This document shows, in pieces, positions 25,431 through 34,497 of a DNA stretch of 64,000 bases (its first letter is position 1; every line of letters begins with the position of its first letter). A program made the position numbers and the translations under genes. The stretch covers positions 124,001 to 188,000 of the forward strand of contig JAGFJJ010000076.1 in assembly GCA_024102815.1 (NCBI GenBank), in the 5' to 3' direction. Below the pieces are notes generated by a model, which worked only from the letters and a program-made list of their open reading frames with translations, did no database searches and was not told the DNA's origin. The stretch is from Phycisphaerae bacterium (lineage in GTDB: Bacteria > Planctomycetota > Phycisphaerae > UBA1845).

Positions 25431-25669
25431 TCGCTTCGGATTCCGCGCCGGCAGTCGAAGAGGGTGCGGTATTCTGACAGGAAATCGACAGACCAACGGG
25501 GGTCGGGGGATTTTAGGGATGCGCTGGCGGTGGTCAAACGCCCTTCATTGGCGGTCCGGCGTCCGCGACAGCGAGTGCTCTAACCTTGCTCGAGCCCCCG
25601 ACGAGGGATAGTGTACGAATCCTTGATGACTTGCCGTCTCGGTGACGGGCGCATCCCGTGGAGCAGGGC

Positions 25670-26656
25670 GTGGCCAAACGTTTCATCAACGAACTTCGGG
25701 CGGGCGACCAACTGCCGGGCGAGGTGTTTCAAATTCGCTCGAAGGACCTCCGCACGACGACGCAGGGCGGGCTGTACATCCACGCCGTGCTCACCGACCG
25801 ATCCGGGCAGATCGTCGCCCGCCAGTGGCAGGCCACCGAGGACGGGTTCCGGGCCATGCCAGAGGGGGGGTTCCTCCGCTTCAAGGGCCGGGTAGAGAGC
25901 TACAAGGGTAATCCACAGTTTATCATCGATGCGATGCAGCCGGTCGAAGACGGCGGATTCGAGCTCGGCGATTTCCTACCGGCGTCCACGAAGGACGTCG
26001 CCCAGATGCAGAGCCGGCTGGAAGCGATCTTGCAGGGGATCAAGCACGACGAGCTGAAGGCGCTGATCGGGGAGTTCCTGGCGGACGAGGGGCTCATGGC
26101 CGCGTTCTGCCGGGCTCCGGCGGCGGCGGTCATGCACCATGCGTATCTCGGCGGGTTGCTGGAGCACACGCTGAACGTGCTGGAGCTCGCCCTGCTGATC
26201 GTGCCGCGCTATCCGCAGCTCAATATGGATCTGGTCTTGGCCGGCGTGTTTCTGCACGACATCGGCAAGTCGGCCGAGTTGAGTTTCGAGACGGGGATCG
26301 GATACACCGACGAGGGGCAGTTGTTGGGGCACATCATGATCGCCGCCAACTGGATCCAGCAGAAGGCGGATCGTATCGCCGCCCGACGGGGCAAGCCGTT
26401 CCCCGATGCGGTTCGCGCCGCCTTGCAGCACATCGTGCTCAGCCATCACGGGCGGTACGAGTTCGGCAGCCCCAAGCTCCCGGCGATGCCCGAGGCGATT
26501 GCCGTGCACCATCTGGATAATCTGGACGCCAAGGTGGCCATGCTGGTTGGCGAGATCGAGCATGATCCGGATGCCGTAACGCACTGGACGAACTATAATA
26601 AGGCACTGGAAACGAAGGTGTACAAGCTGGACGTGGACGGTCGGCGTCGCGTTTGA
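25670..26656 (+). CDS. YhaM-like 3'-5' exoribonuclease (OB fold plus HD domain)
   Basis: The 328-residue protein was placed at GTG 25670, six bases after GGAG (25660-25663); GTG 25658 is another option. An N-terminal OB-fold (INELRAGDQLPGEVF, GGFLRFKGRVESYKGN) precedes an HD domain with MHHAYLGGLLEHT, FLHDIGKSAEL and LSHHGRYEFGSP, the metal-binding His and Asp residues of the YhaM/CBF1 family. These enzymes trim RNA and single-stranded DNA from the 3' end with Mn or Co. Length matches YhaM of Bacillus (about 314). It is divergent from the DUF255 gene and lies 96 bases before gcvPA. Confidence 0.88.
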   Translation: MAKRFINELRAGDQLPGEVFQIRSKDLRTTTQGGLYIHAVLTDRSGQIVARQWQATEDGFRAMPEGGFLRFKGRVESYKGNPQFIIDAMQPVEDGGFELGDFLPASTKDVAQMQSRLEAILQGIKHDELKALIGEFLADEGLMAAFCRAPAAAVMHHAYLGGLLEHTLNVLELALLIVPRYPQLNMDLVLAGVFLHDIGKSAELSFETGIGYTDEGQLLGHIMIAANWIQQKADRIAARRGKPFPDAVRAALQHIVLSHHGRYEFGSPKLPAMPEAIAVHHLDNLDAKVAMLVGEIEHDPDAVTHWTNYNKALETKVYKLDVDGRRRV

Positions 26657-26752
26657 CGGCCGTCTGGATGTTGCAAGCCGTTCCCTCTTCCGCGGGCAAA
26701 ATTCCCTGGATTGTTCCGGACTCGCCGAAGGGGCGTACACCGAGAAACTCCC

Positions 26753-28093
26753 ATGCGATATACGCAGATCACCGAGAAACAGGAACGGGCGATGCTCGAG
26801 GACATCGGAGCGCGCTCGATTGAGGAGCTCTTTTCGACGATCCCCTCGGCCTTGCGCCTGAAGACGTCGCTGAAGATTCCCGCGGGCGTCAGCGAGCTCG
26901 AACTCCTGCGCGATGTCGAGTCACTGGCGAGTCGAAATCACCCGTGCTCGGAGGCCGTGTGCTTCCTCGGCGCCGGTGCCTACGACCACTTCATCCCCAC
27001 CGTTGTCGATGCGCTTGCGGCGCAAACGGAGTTCGTTACGGCCTACACGCCGTACCAGGCAGAGGCGTCACAGGGCATCCTGCAACTCTTCTACGAATTC
27101 CAGACCATGGTCTGCCAGATCACGGGCATGGACGTGGCCAACGCCTCGCTATATGAGGGAGCGACCGCGGCGGCCGAGGCCATGATGATGGCCTCGAGCA
27201 TCACCCGGCGCAATCGCCTGATCGTCCCCGATAACGTTCATCCGGACATCCTCTCCGTGCTTCGCACCTACGAACGGGAGCGGGAGCAGGAGATGGTCAT
27301 CGCACCATCGAAGGATGGCCTGGTAGACGAGTCCGCGCTGGGCGACCTGCTCGATGACAGTACGGCTGCGGTGCTGGTGCAATCGCCAAACTTCTTCGGC
27401 TGCGTGGAGCAGCTCGACCGGATGATACCGAAGATTCAGGCCTGCGGGGCGCTGGCGGTAGTTTCCATGGACCCGATTTCGTCGGGCGTGCTCAAGTCGC
27501 CGGGGGCACTGGGCGCGGACATCGTCGTGGCCGAGGGGCAGGCGCTGGGCGTTCCGCTGCAATACGGCGGGCCGTGGCTGGGGCTCATGGCCACGCGCGA
27601 GGCGCACCTGAGGAAGATGCCGGGGCGAATCGTGGGCATGACCCGCGATTCGGAAGGTCGGCGGGGTTTCTGCTTGGCGCTCCAGACCCGCGAGCAGCAC
27701 ATCAAGCGCGAGCGGGCCACGAGCAACGTGTGTACGAACCAGGGGCTACTGGCCGTGCGGGCGTCGATCTACCTCGCGGCGATGGGGCGGCAGGGCATTG
27801 CCGAGGTGGCCAGGCAGAGTTTCGACAAGGCACACTACGCGGCCGCGGAAATCGCCAAGTTGGACGGCTTCTCTTTGCGGTTCCCCCAAGCACCGTTCTT
27901 TAAGGAGTTCGCCGTCAGGACAACGAAGAACGTCAAAAACGTGATCGAGAAATGCCGAGAGCGCGGCATTCTCGCGGGCGTGCCGCTGGCCCGCTTTGGA
28001 GAGCGCTACAGCGACACGTTCCTGGTGGCGGTGACGGAGAAGCGCACGCGACAGGAAATCGACCAATTGGTCGCGGCGCTCAAGGCGGCGTGA
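26753..28093 (+). CDS. gcvPA: Glycine dehydrogenase (decarboxylating) subunit 1
   Basis: The 446-residue protein is the alpha subunit of the two-part P-protein of the glycine cleavage system, which decarboxylates glycine on PLP and passes the aminomethyl group to GcvH. It starts at ATG 26753. Family motifs are CFLGAGAYDHFIPTVV, YTPYQAEASQGILQ, NASLYEGATAAAEA, FGDPL-like PLQYGGPWLG and RIVGMTRDSEGRRGF. The PLP-binding lysine is in the partner GcvPB. The pair is split over two adjacent genes, the arrangement found in many Gram-positives, archaea and planctomycetes. gcvT and gcvH are not in the window. Confidence 0.97.
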   Translation: MRYTQITEKQERAMLEDIGARSIEELFSTIPSALRLKTSLKIPAGVSELELLRDVESLASRNHPCSEAVCFLGAGAYDHFIPTVVDALAAQTEFVTAYTPYQAEASQGILQLFYEFQTMVCQITGMDVANASLYEGATAAAEAMMMASSITRRNRLIVPDNVHPDILSVLRTYEREREQEMVIAPSKDGLVDESALGDLLDDSTAAVLVQSPNFFGCVEQLDRMIPKIQACGALAVVSMDPISSGVLKSPGALGADIVVAEGQALGVPLQYGGPWLGLMATREAHLRKMPGRIVGMTRDSEGRRGFCLALQTREQHIKRERATSNVCTNQGLLAVRASIYLAAMGRQGIAEVARQSFDKAHYAAAEIAKLDGFSLRFPQAPFFKEFAVRTTKNVKNVIEKCRERGILAGVPLARFGERYSDTFLVAVTEKRTRQEIDQLVAALKAA

Positions 28094-28102
28094 TTGCATA
28101 AC

Positions 28103-28119
28103 GGCGGGCTCAGCCCGCC
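28103..28119. repeat. GC hairpin between gcvPA and gcvPB
   Basis: GGCGGGCT (28103-28110) and AGCCCGCC (28112-28119) form a perfect eight-base inverted repeat with a one-base centre. There is no T run and the gcv pair must be co-expressed, so a REP-like repeat that may protect mRNA fits better than a terminator. The CTCAG centre recalls the TTCAG palindromes at 17988 and 50606. Confidence 0.55.
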
Positions 28120-28149
28120 CCACATGCCTATTCAACGGAAGTTTCTTTC

Positions 28150-29640
28150 ATGGCCGAAGTCGTCGATCCTGCAATGTCCAGAGTTCCCGGAACACGTCAG
28201 GTGGATCATCCGCTGCTGTTTGAGCTTGGCGGCTCGGGTTTGAATTCCGCGTGGCTGCCTGCTTCCGATGTTCCCGCGGCCAAGCCCTCAGACCTCCCCA
28301 CGGAGCTTCGCGCCGAGGCCCCCCCGGCCCTGCCCGAAGTCGGCGAGCTGGCCGTCGTCCGCCACTACAAGCGCCTCGCCCACCGCAACTTCAGCGTCGA
28401 CGCCAACTTCTACCCGTTGGGCAGTTGCACGATGAAGTACAACCCGCGGATCAACGAGCGTGTCGCGGCCATGTCCGGATTCGCCCACTTGCATCCCTGC
28501 CAGGAAGACGCCGACGTTCAGGGAACCCTCGAACTGCTCTACCGCCTGCGCTGCGACCTGGCCGAAATCGCCGGTCTGGCCGAGGTTACACTCCAGCCCG
28601 CGGCCGGGGCTCACGGCGAAATGACCGGGCTGATGATCATCAACGCCTATCACCGCAGCCGGGGCGAGCATCGCCAGAAGGTTCTCGCCCCCGACACGGC
28701 TCATGGCACCAACCCCGCATCGTGCGCCGTTTGCGGACGGGACGCCTGCACGGTTCGCTCCAAGCCCAACGGCCGGGTCGATCTCGACGACCTCCGCGCC
28801 CAGGTCGACGAGAACACCGTGGCGATGATGATCACCAACCCCAACACCTGCGGCGTGTTTGACGAGCAGATCGCGGACATCGCCAAGATTCTCCACGCCA
28901 AAGGCGCCCAGCTTTACTTCGACGGGGCCAACATGAACGCCGTGCTGGGCATGACCCGCCCCGGCGATTTCGGCGTGGACGTGATGCACTTCAACACGCA
29001 CAAGACCTTCAGCACGCCGCACGGGGGCGGTGGTCCCGGCGCGGGTCCGGTAGCGGTGGCGGAGCATCTGCGACCGTTCCTGCCCGTTCCGCAAGTGGTC
29101 AAGAAGTCCGACGGCACCTTCGGTTGGGATGCCGACCGGCCGGCGTCCATCGGCAAGGTACGCTCGTTCTACGGTCAGATCGGCGTGCTCGTCCGGGCGT
29201 ATACGTATATCCGCAGTCTCGGTCACGACGGGCTCAAGGACGTGGCCGAACGGGCCGTGCTGGCGGCCAATTACCTCGCCGCCCGGCTGAAGAATCGTTA
29301 CAAGCTGCCCTTCCCGCCGCCGTACGCCCACGAGTTCATCCTTGTGCCGGAGTTCCCGGGGAGTGATGTTACCGAGCACGACATCGCCAAGCGGCTCATC
29401 GACCACGGCATTCACCCGCCGACGATGAGCTGGCCGATCCACCATTGTCTGATGATCGAGCCGACGGAGACGGAATCGTTGTCGACGCTGGATCAGTTCG
29501 TCACCGCGATGCTGGACATTGCCGACGAAATCGAGCGCGATTCGGAGACGGTGCGCTCGGCTCCGCACACCATGCCCGTCCGCCGATTGGACGAGGTCAC
29601 GGCCAGTAGGAAGCCGAACGTGCGGTGGAAGGGGGAGTAG
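28150..29640 (+). CDS. gcvPB: Glycine dehydrogenase (decarboxylating) subunit 2
   Basis: The 496-residue beta subunit carries the active-site cofactor: the PLP lysine is in FNTHKTFSTPHGGGGPG. Other family motifs are SCTMKYNPRINE, LHPCQEDADVQG, LQPAAGAHGEMTG, DTAHGTNPASCAV and DGANMNAVLG. The C-terminal DHGIHPPTMSWPI and EPTETESLSTLDQF are also conserved. It lies 56 bases after gcvPA and is followed within 95 bases by rpe, so gcvPA-gcvPB-rpe-accD may form one transcript. Function is well established for the family; regulation is not visible apart from the intercistronic hairpin. Confidence 0.97.
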   Translation: MAEVVDPAMSRVPGTRQVDHPLLFELGGSGLNSAWLPASDVPAAKPSDLPTELRAEAPPALPEVGELAVVRHYKRLAHRNFSVDANFYPLGSCTMKYNPRINERVAAMSGFAHLHPCQEDADVQGTLELLYRLRCDLAEIAGLAEVTLQPAAGAHGEMTGLMIINAYHRSRGEHRQKVLAPDTAHGTNPASCAVCGRDACTVRSKPNGRVDLDDLRAQVDENTVAMMITNPNTCGVFDEQIADIAKILHAKGAQLYFDGANMNAVLGMTRPGDFGVDVMHFNTHKTFSTPHGGGGPGAGPVAVAEHLRPFLPVPQVVKKSDGTFGWDADRPASIGKVRSFYGQIGVLVRAYTYIRSLGHDGLKDVAERAVLAANYLAARLKNRYKLPFPPPYAHEFILVPEFPGSDVTEHDIAKRLIDHGIHPPTMSWPIHHCLMIEPTETESLSTLDQFVTAMLDIADEIERDSETVRSAPHTMPVRRLDEVTASRKPNVRWKGE

Positions 29641-29734
29641 GAGGGATTGGGCCGACGCGTCTCCCTCCCGATTCGATTGCGTGGGAACCCTCAGCATCTT
29701 GCGGAATCCGCCCGATTCTGCATGAATACTCTCC

Positions 29735-30427
29735 GTGAGCCGATTTCCCCTCGCTGATCCGAAGGTCCGCATCGCCCCGTCGCTTCTGGCGGCCGATTTT
29801 GCGCGGCTGGAGGAGCAGGTGGCCCTGATCGAGCACGACACGGATGTCCTCCATCTTGACGTGATGGACGGGCATTTCGTGCCCAACATCAGCTTCGGTG
29901 TGCCGGTGATCAAGTCCCTGCGGAGCCGGTCGAAGCTGTTCTTCGACGCCCACCTGATGATTACCGAGCCGCAGCGTTACGCCGAGGCCTTCGCCAAGGC
30001 CGGGTGCGATCTCATTACGTTCCACATCGAGGTGACCAGCAACCCGGGGGAAGTCGTGGAGCACATCCGCGGGCTGGGTCGATACGTCGGAGTATCGCTC
30101 AACCCGACGACGCCGGCCGAGGCCATTGCCGCCATTGTCGAGAAAGTCGATTTGGTCCTGGTGATGAGCGTCTGGCCGGGGTTCGGGGGGCAGTCGTTCA
30201 TGGCCGAGGTTGTGCCCAAGGTCGAGGCGCTGCGGAAGCGGCTTCGGCCGGACCAGCGGCTGGAAATCGACGGCGGAATTGACGCTCGAACGATCGCACA
30301 GGCTTCGGCTGCGGGAGCGGATACGTTCGTTGCCGGTACGGCGGTGTTCGGAAAGCCGGAGCCGCTTGCAGCCATGCTTGAATTGCGACGTCTGGCGGAG
30401 GAAGCCCGGACAAAGGAGATCGAATAG
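29735..30427 (+). CDS. rpe: Ribulose-phosphate 3-epimerase
   Basis: The 230-residue TIM barrel interconverts ribulose 5-phosphate and xylulose 5-phosphate in the pentose phosphate pathway. Conserved pieces are IAPSLLAADFARL, LHLDVMDGHFVPNISFG, FFDAHLMI, GVSLNPTTP, VLVMSVWPGFGGQSF and IDGGIDARTIAQ, including the metal-binding Asp and His residues. The start is GTG 29735; no strong ribosome site precedes it. It ends 39 bases before the likely accD start. Confidence 0.96.
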   Translation: MSRFPLADPKVRIAPSLLAADFARLEEQVALIEHDTDVLHLDVMDGHFVPNISFGVPVIKSLRSRSKLFFDAHLMITEPQRYAEAFAKAGCDLITFHIEVTSNPGEVVEHIRGLGRYVGVSLNPTTPAEAIAAIVEKVDLVLVMSVWPGFGGQSFMAEVVPKVEALRKRLRPDQRLEIDGGIDARTIAQASAAGADTFVAGTAVFGKPEPLAAMLELRRLAEEARTKEIE

Positions 30428-30466
30428 AATATGGATCAGGTGCAATTGGCGGGTGGAGATTCTGCG

Positions 30467-31273
30467 ATGAGCGAGGAGCGGGCGGGGGTTCCGGCGGGGC
30501 TTTGGGCCCGGTGCGAGTCCTGCGGGCACATGGTCTACGAGAAGGAAGTGGCGGAGGCGCTCTTCGTCTGTCCGGAGTGCGATCACCACCGCCGGATCGA
30601 CGCCCGCACGCGCATCGAGCAGATCGTCGATCCCGGCTCGTTCGAGGAGTTTGCGGTGGACCTGCGTTCCACCGATCCCCTGGGTTTTCAGGATCGCCTT
30701 CCGTACAAGGAGCGCCTGATCCAGGAAGAGGAGAAAACGGGGGAGAAGGAGGCCGTGGTCGTCGGGCGGGCGTTCATCCGCGGCCGTGCAGTCATACTCG
30801 CGGTGATGAATCCGAAGTTCATCATGGCTTCGATGGGGGCCGTGGTGGGTGAGAAGATCACACGGGCCATTGAGCAGGCTCGGGACGAGAACGTGCCGGT
30901 GGTCATCGTGACGGCGTCCGGCGGCGCGCGAATGCAGGAAGGGATGGTCTCGCTGGTGCAGATGGCCAAGACCTCGGCCGCGCTGGCTCAACTGGATGAC
31001 GCCAAGGGACTCTCGATCATCGTGGCGACCGATCCCACGACCGCAGGGGTGGCGGCCAGCTTTGCGAGCCTGGGGGACATCATTATCGCCGAACCGAAGT
31101 CGATGATCGGCTTTGCCGGTCCGCGGGTCATCGCCAACACCATCAATGCCGAGCTTCCCGAGGGATTTCAGACGGCCGAGTTCATGCGCGAGCATGGCTT
31201 CGTCGATCGCATCGTGCATCGCCGCGACTTGCGCCGTGAAATCGCGCGGATTATCGACTACTGCGGGAAGTAG
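30467..31273 (+). CDS. accD: Acetyl-CoA carboxylase carboxyltransferase subunit beta
   Basis: About 268 residues from ATG 30467, eight bases after GGAG (30455-30458); ATG 30431, after AAGGAG, adds 12 residues. An N-terminal zinc finger (CESCG and CPECD) is followed by the crotonase-fold carboxyltransferase domain with NPKFIMASMGAVVGEKITRA, ASGGARMQEGM, DPTTAGVAASFASLGD and MIGFAGPRVI. AccD pairs with AccA to move CO2 from biotin to acetyl-CoA in fatty acid synthesis. accA, accB and accC are not nearby. The sequence is complete and of normal length. Confidence 0.96.
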   Translation: MSEERAGVPAGLWARCESCGHMVYEKEVAEALFVCPECDHHRRIDARTRIEQIVDPGSFEEFAVDLRSTDPLGFQDRLPYKERLIQEEEKTGEKEAVVVGRAFIRGRAVILAVMNPKFIMASMGAVVGEKITRAIEQARDENVPVVIVTASGGARMQEGMVSLVQMAKTSAALAQLDDAKGLSIIVATDPTTAGVAASFASLGDIIIAEPKSMIGFAGPRVIANTINAELPEGFQTAEFMREHGFVDRIVHRRDLRREIARIIDYCGK

Positions 31274-31516
31274 CCGATCCCCGCTGGGAAATCTCGCCTT
31301 TTCGTGCTTCTCGCGCGTCGAAGTCGGCAGCGCGCGTGCATATCCCAGCGCGGGCGATTCGACGACTGCTTATCCATTTGGCGTGATTCACTGATCGTGC
31401 CGCGTTGACAACAAGAATCGCGAAAGTAATCTAGGTTGCAGAGCCGATGAACTTCCTCGAGAAGATCGCAGGGCTCGCGATCGACGAAGACTCTTGCCCC
31501 CCGACGAACCAACGAA

Positions 31517-32104
31517 GTGAACAATCGAGCAAGGATGCTGATCACGCTTTCCGGTCTGGCGCTGGCCATGACCACCACGACGGTGTTTCTGGCGTGGATC
31601 TCCCCGCAGTCGTACACCCCGACCGTCTCGCTCGATCTTCAGGATCTCATGGAGCAGCACGCGTCGCTGACTTCCCCGGCGGAGTCGTCGGCGCGGCAGC
31701 ATTGGACCGGCGTACAGGTCGTGGTCGAGTCTTCGATCTCGCCCGCGTCCGGGACGTTGCTGATGGCGGAGGCGGCGGGGTCTGACGACTGGCACTTTCG
31801 AATTGATCGCGACGGGCGGACGCGAGCCAGCGAGCGCTGGCGCCGCCAGATTCCGACGCTCCATGGCGGGTCGGCGATTCGTGTCACCATGGTTCGCCAG
31901 AATGATGTGGAGCCTTTTTCGGCTGCGCAGTGGCTGAGCCTGCGTGCCTTGCTCACGCAACTGGCCAGGCGCTGCCCGGTCGACGAGATGGGTATTCCCG
32001 TCCGTCTTCCGGAGGGTCTTTTCCAGGCCTACGGATTGGATGAGTCCGAAGCCGTGTACCTGCCTCCCCTTGCCGTCGCGTCTGTCGGCAGGGATCTGCC
32101 ATAG
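31517..32104 (+). CDS. Membrane-anchored amidase_2/PGRP-like protein lacking zinc ligands
   Basis: The 195-residue product has an N-terminal membrane segment (about 8-28). Residues 62-155 follow the order of peptidoglycan amidase_2 domains: VQVVVESSISPASG where active enzymes read IVIHHSAT, then DDWHFRIDRDGRTRASERWRRQ where they read HFVI...DG...RW..Q, and IRVTMVRQNDVEPFSAAQWL where they read IGICLVGNF...PT..Q. The first zinc-binding His is replaced by Glu-Ser, and a third ligand is not evident. If the alignment holds, this is a non-catalytic member that might bind cell-wall or other glycans. It lies alone between accD and the subtilase-like gene. Fold call is tentative. Confidence 0.6.
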   Translation: MNNRARMLITLSGLALAMTTTTVFLAWISPQSYTPTVSLDLQDLMEQHASLTSPAESSARQHWTGVQVVVESSISPASGTLLMAEAAGSDDWHFRIDRDGRTRASERWRRQIPTLHGGSAIRVTMVRQNDVEPFSAAQWLSLRALLTQLARRCPVDEMGIPVRLPEGLFQAYGLDESEAVYLPPLAVASVGRDLP

Positions 32105-32317
32105 TCCGAGCTCGGCGGGCCCCTTCTTCCAACTTCCCCAGGATAAGGAACTTAGCCCCCGACTCCCCATGTCTCCGAGGGTGCAGTCCAATCTCGCGCC
32201 GGCGACATCCGGTTGAGCTTCTTAACTTGGCATCTCCCGGCCGGTATATTGGGAACCTGCCTTGTAGCAGCGGAGGCTTGAGATTCGCTCAATGCGCTGT
32301 CATTGGGGATGCCGTGT

Positions 32318-34357
32318 ATGTTGCACCACAAAGGCAATCATGCTCTCACATTCTGCGTAGCGACTGTCTCAGTACTGGGAACAAGCGTAGCCGATCTTGA
32401 GGCGGGCACGCCTCCGAATGATCCCCTTTTTGAGCAACAATGGGGATTACACAACACCGGACAAGACGTTGCGGGTCACGCCGGTCTGGTCGGCGCGGAT
32501 ATCGACTTGCTCGACGCGTGGGACATTCACCGCGGGACCCGCCCGGTGGTGGTGGCCATTGTCGGCCCCGGCGTCAATCCTCATATGGAGTTCGCCGACC
32601 GATTGCTGCCCGGCTTTGCCACCGCAGGTGATCCCCGTGACTGGAGTGATGATTGTACGGACCAGGGAGCTTTTGCCGCGGGAATCATTGCGGCCGAGGT
32701 GAACAATGGTGCCGGGATCGCCGGCATTCAGGATCACGTGCGAATACTGCCGGTCCGCATCCAGACTGGCTGCGCGATCGCCAACCAAGACCTCGTTGAA
32801 GGTATCGAATGGGCGGTCGGACAGGGCGCAGAGATCATCATCATCCCCGTCGCATCGGGAACGAGCAGCAGCATCGTCGAAGCGGCGGTTGAAGGCGCCG
32901 ACAACGCGGGCGTCCTGGTTCTCGCCCCTGCCGGAAACGTCGGCGAGCCCTTCGTTCGCTTTCCGGCTGCCTACGCCCATTGCCTGGCGGTGAGCTCGAC
33001 CGATGCCTCCGATAGCACGTCCGGCAACTACGGACCGGAGATGGATGTGGCCGCACCCGGGGTGAACGTGATTTCCACCGACGGAAGCGGGGGATACCAG
33101 TCTTTCGAGTTCTCGACGTCGGCCGCGATCGCCCATGTGGCCGGGGTGGCCGCCCTGCTTCGTTCGTACAACCCTGCGCTGACGAATGCGCAGATTCGGC
33201 AGATTCTGCTGGACACCGCCGACGACCTGGGAACGCCCGGCTGGGATCAACATTTCGGCGCGGGCCGGATCAATGCGCGGCGGGCACTCGAGGCTGCCCC
33301 GCCTCCGGGTTTGCGCCTTGTGCCGATGGAGCCCGTACCCGACTTCGTGCGCCCGGGACGGGTCACGGCACTGACCATCGGTATCGAGGAAGCTGCGGAG
33401 TCGATCGCGCCGGGTTCCGCCCGGCTGTGGTATCGTGCCGACGGGGGGATCTATGTTTCCACGCCGCTGGTTCCGCTGGGCGGCGGGATTTATCAGGCCG
33501 ACCTGCCGTCCCAATCCTGCGGAGCCGAAGTCGATTACTACGTTCGCGTGGAAGGCGACGGCGGTGCGGTCGCCACGGAGCCAGCAGGCGCACCGGCGAA
33601 CACATGGCACTCCACGGCGCGATTCGATCGTGTGCTCTTTGCTGACGATTTCGAATCCGACCGCGGATGGGCGGTCATTACGATCAACCCGTCGCAAACG
33701 CACGGTGTCTGGGAGCGCGGCGATCCCCGGGGCATGTTCAATCTGACGCCCGCTGATCCGCCCTACGACTACACCGTTCCGCCCGGAACCCATTGCTATT
33801 TCACCGAGCGACATTCGGGCGGCTCGATCGGCACGAATGACGTGGACTTCGGCCCGGTGCGGCTGTTGTCGCCAGTTATCGAGCTTCAGGCCCCCGATGC
33901 GGAGATCAACTACGCCCGCTACTTCCACAGTACGGGCGGGATTCCGGACCGCCTCACCGTGGAGCTTTCGCGCGACGGCGGGAATACGTGGGTGCTCGTC
34001 GAATCCGTGCAGCATGAGCCGGTGTGGGTACCCAGGAGCCTGCGGCTGAGTGACTTCCCGCAGATCAGCGGTCAGCTTCTCCGCATGCGCTTCAGCACGA
34101 GTGACGATCCGAGCGATTCGCTGACCGAGGCGGCGATCGACGACTTCTCGGTGCGAGCCCTTTCCTGCACGCCCATCGGCGGGGATTACAACCTCGACGG
34201 CTTCGTGAGCCTGACGGACTACCTCGGGCTTTCCGAATGCCTGCTCGGGCCCGTATTTCCTTATGCCAACACGGATTGCCGCCGGGTCGACTTCGACAAT
34301 GACGATCACGTCAACCTGCGCGACGTGGCGGCTTTCGGCGAGTCCTTCGACCCCTGA
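32318..34357 (+). CDS. Secreted subtilisin-fold protein without catalytic Asp and His, dockerin-like C-terminus
   Basis: The 679-residue product was placed at ATG 32318, nine bases after GGGGA; earlier starts at 32303 or 32309 are possible. After a signal peptide comes the S8 start DPLFEQQWGLHNTGQ. The Asp motif reads VAIVGPGVN (Gly83 for Asp), the His motif reads DQGAFAAGIIAA (Gln116 for His), but the oxyanion Asn (APAGN, Asn207) and the Ser motif STSAAIAHVAGVAAL (Ser268) remain. The fold is thus kept while two of three catalytic residues are gone. Beta domains follow (about 330-610), and the end is an EF-hand pair (GDYNLDGFVSLTDYLG, DFDNDDHVNLRDVAAF). A binding rather than proteolytic role is inferred. 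Confidence 0.88.
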   Translation: MLHHKGNHALTFCVATVSVLGTSVADLEAGTPPNDPLFEQQWGLHNTGQDVAGHAGLVGADIDLLDAWDIHRGTRPVVVAIVGPGVNPHMEFADRLLPGFATAGDPRDWSDDCTDQGAFAAGIIAAEVNNGAGIAGIQDHVRILPVRIQTGCAIANQDLVEGIEWAVGQGAEIIIIPVASGTSSSIVEAAVEGADNAGVLVLAPAGNVGEPFVRFPAAYAHCLAVSSTDASDSTSGNYGPEMDVAAPGVNVISTDGSGGYQSFEFSTSAAIAHVAGVAALLRSYNPALTNAQIRQILLDTADDLGTPGWDQHFGAGRINARRALEAAPPPGLRLVPMEPVPDFVRPGRVTALTIGIEEAAESIAPGSARLWYRADGGIYVSTPLVPLGGGIYQADLPSQSCGAEVDYYVRVEGDGGAVATEPAGAPANTWHSTARFDRVLFADDFESDRGWAVITINPSQTHGVWERGDPRGMFNLTPADPPYDYTVPPGTHCYFTERHSGGSIGTNDVDFGPVRLLSPVIELQAPDAEINYARYFHSTGGIPDRLTVELSRDGGNTWVLVESVQHEPVWVPRSLRLSDFPQISGQLLRMRFSTSDDPSDSLTEAAIDDFSVRALSCTPIGGDYNLDGFVSLTDYLGLSECLLGPVFPYANTDCRRVDFDNDDHVNLRDVAAFGESFDP

Positions 34358-34497
34358 CCGGAAAAATTGCCCGTTCTTGTGTGACTGAAACCAGGGCATT
34401 GTGAGCGGACGCCGTCTGTCCTATGATTGTGCGCCTTCCTTTCGGACGACACGGGCCGGTCCGAGGAAGCCGTTCTTTGTAACCAGGAGAGAAGATC

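Noticed and set aside
32447..34399. A 650-codon minus-strand frame opposite the subtilase-like gene
   Set aside because: No domain, signal or start site, and it contradicts the clear S8 and EF-hand motifs on the plus strand.
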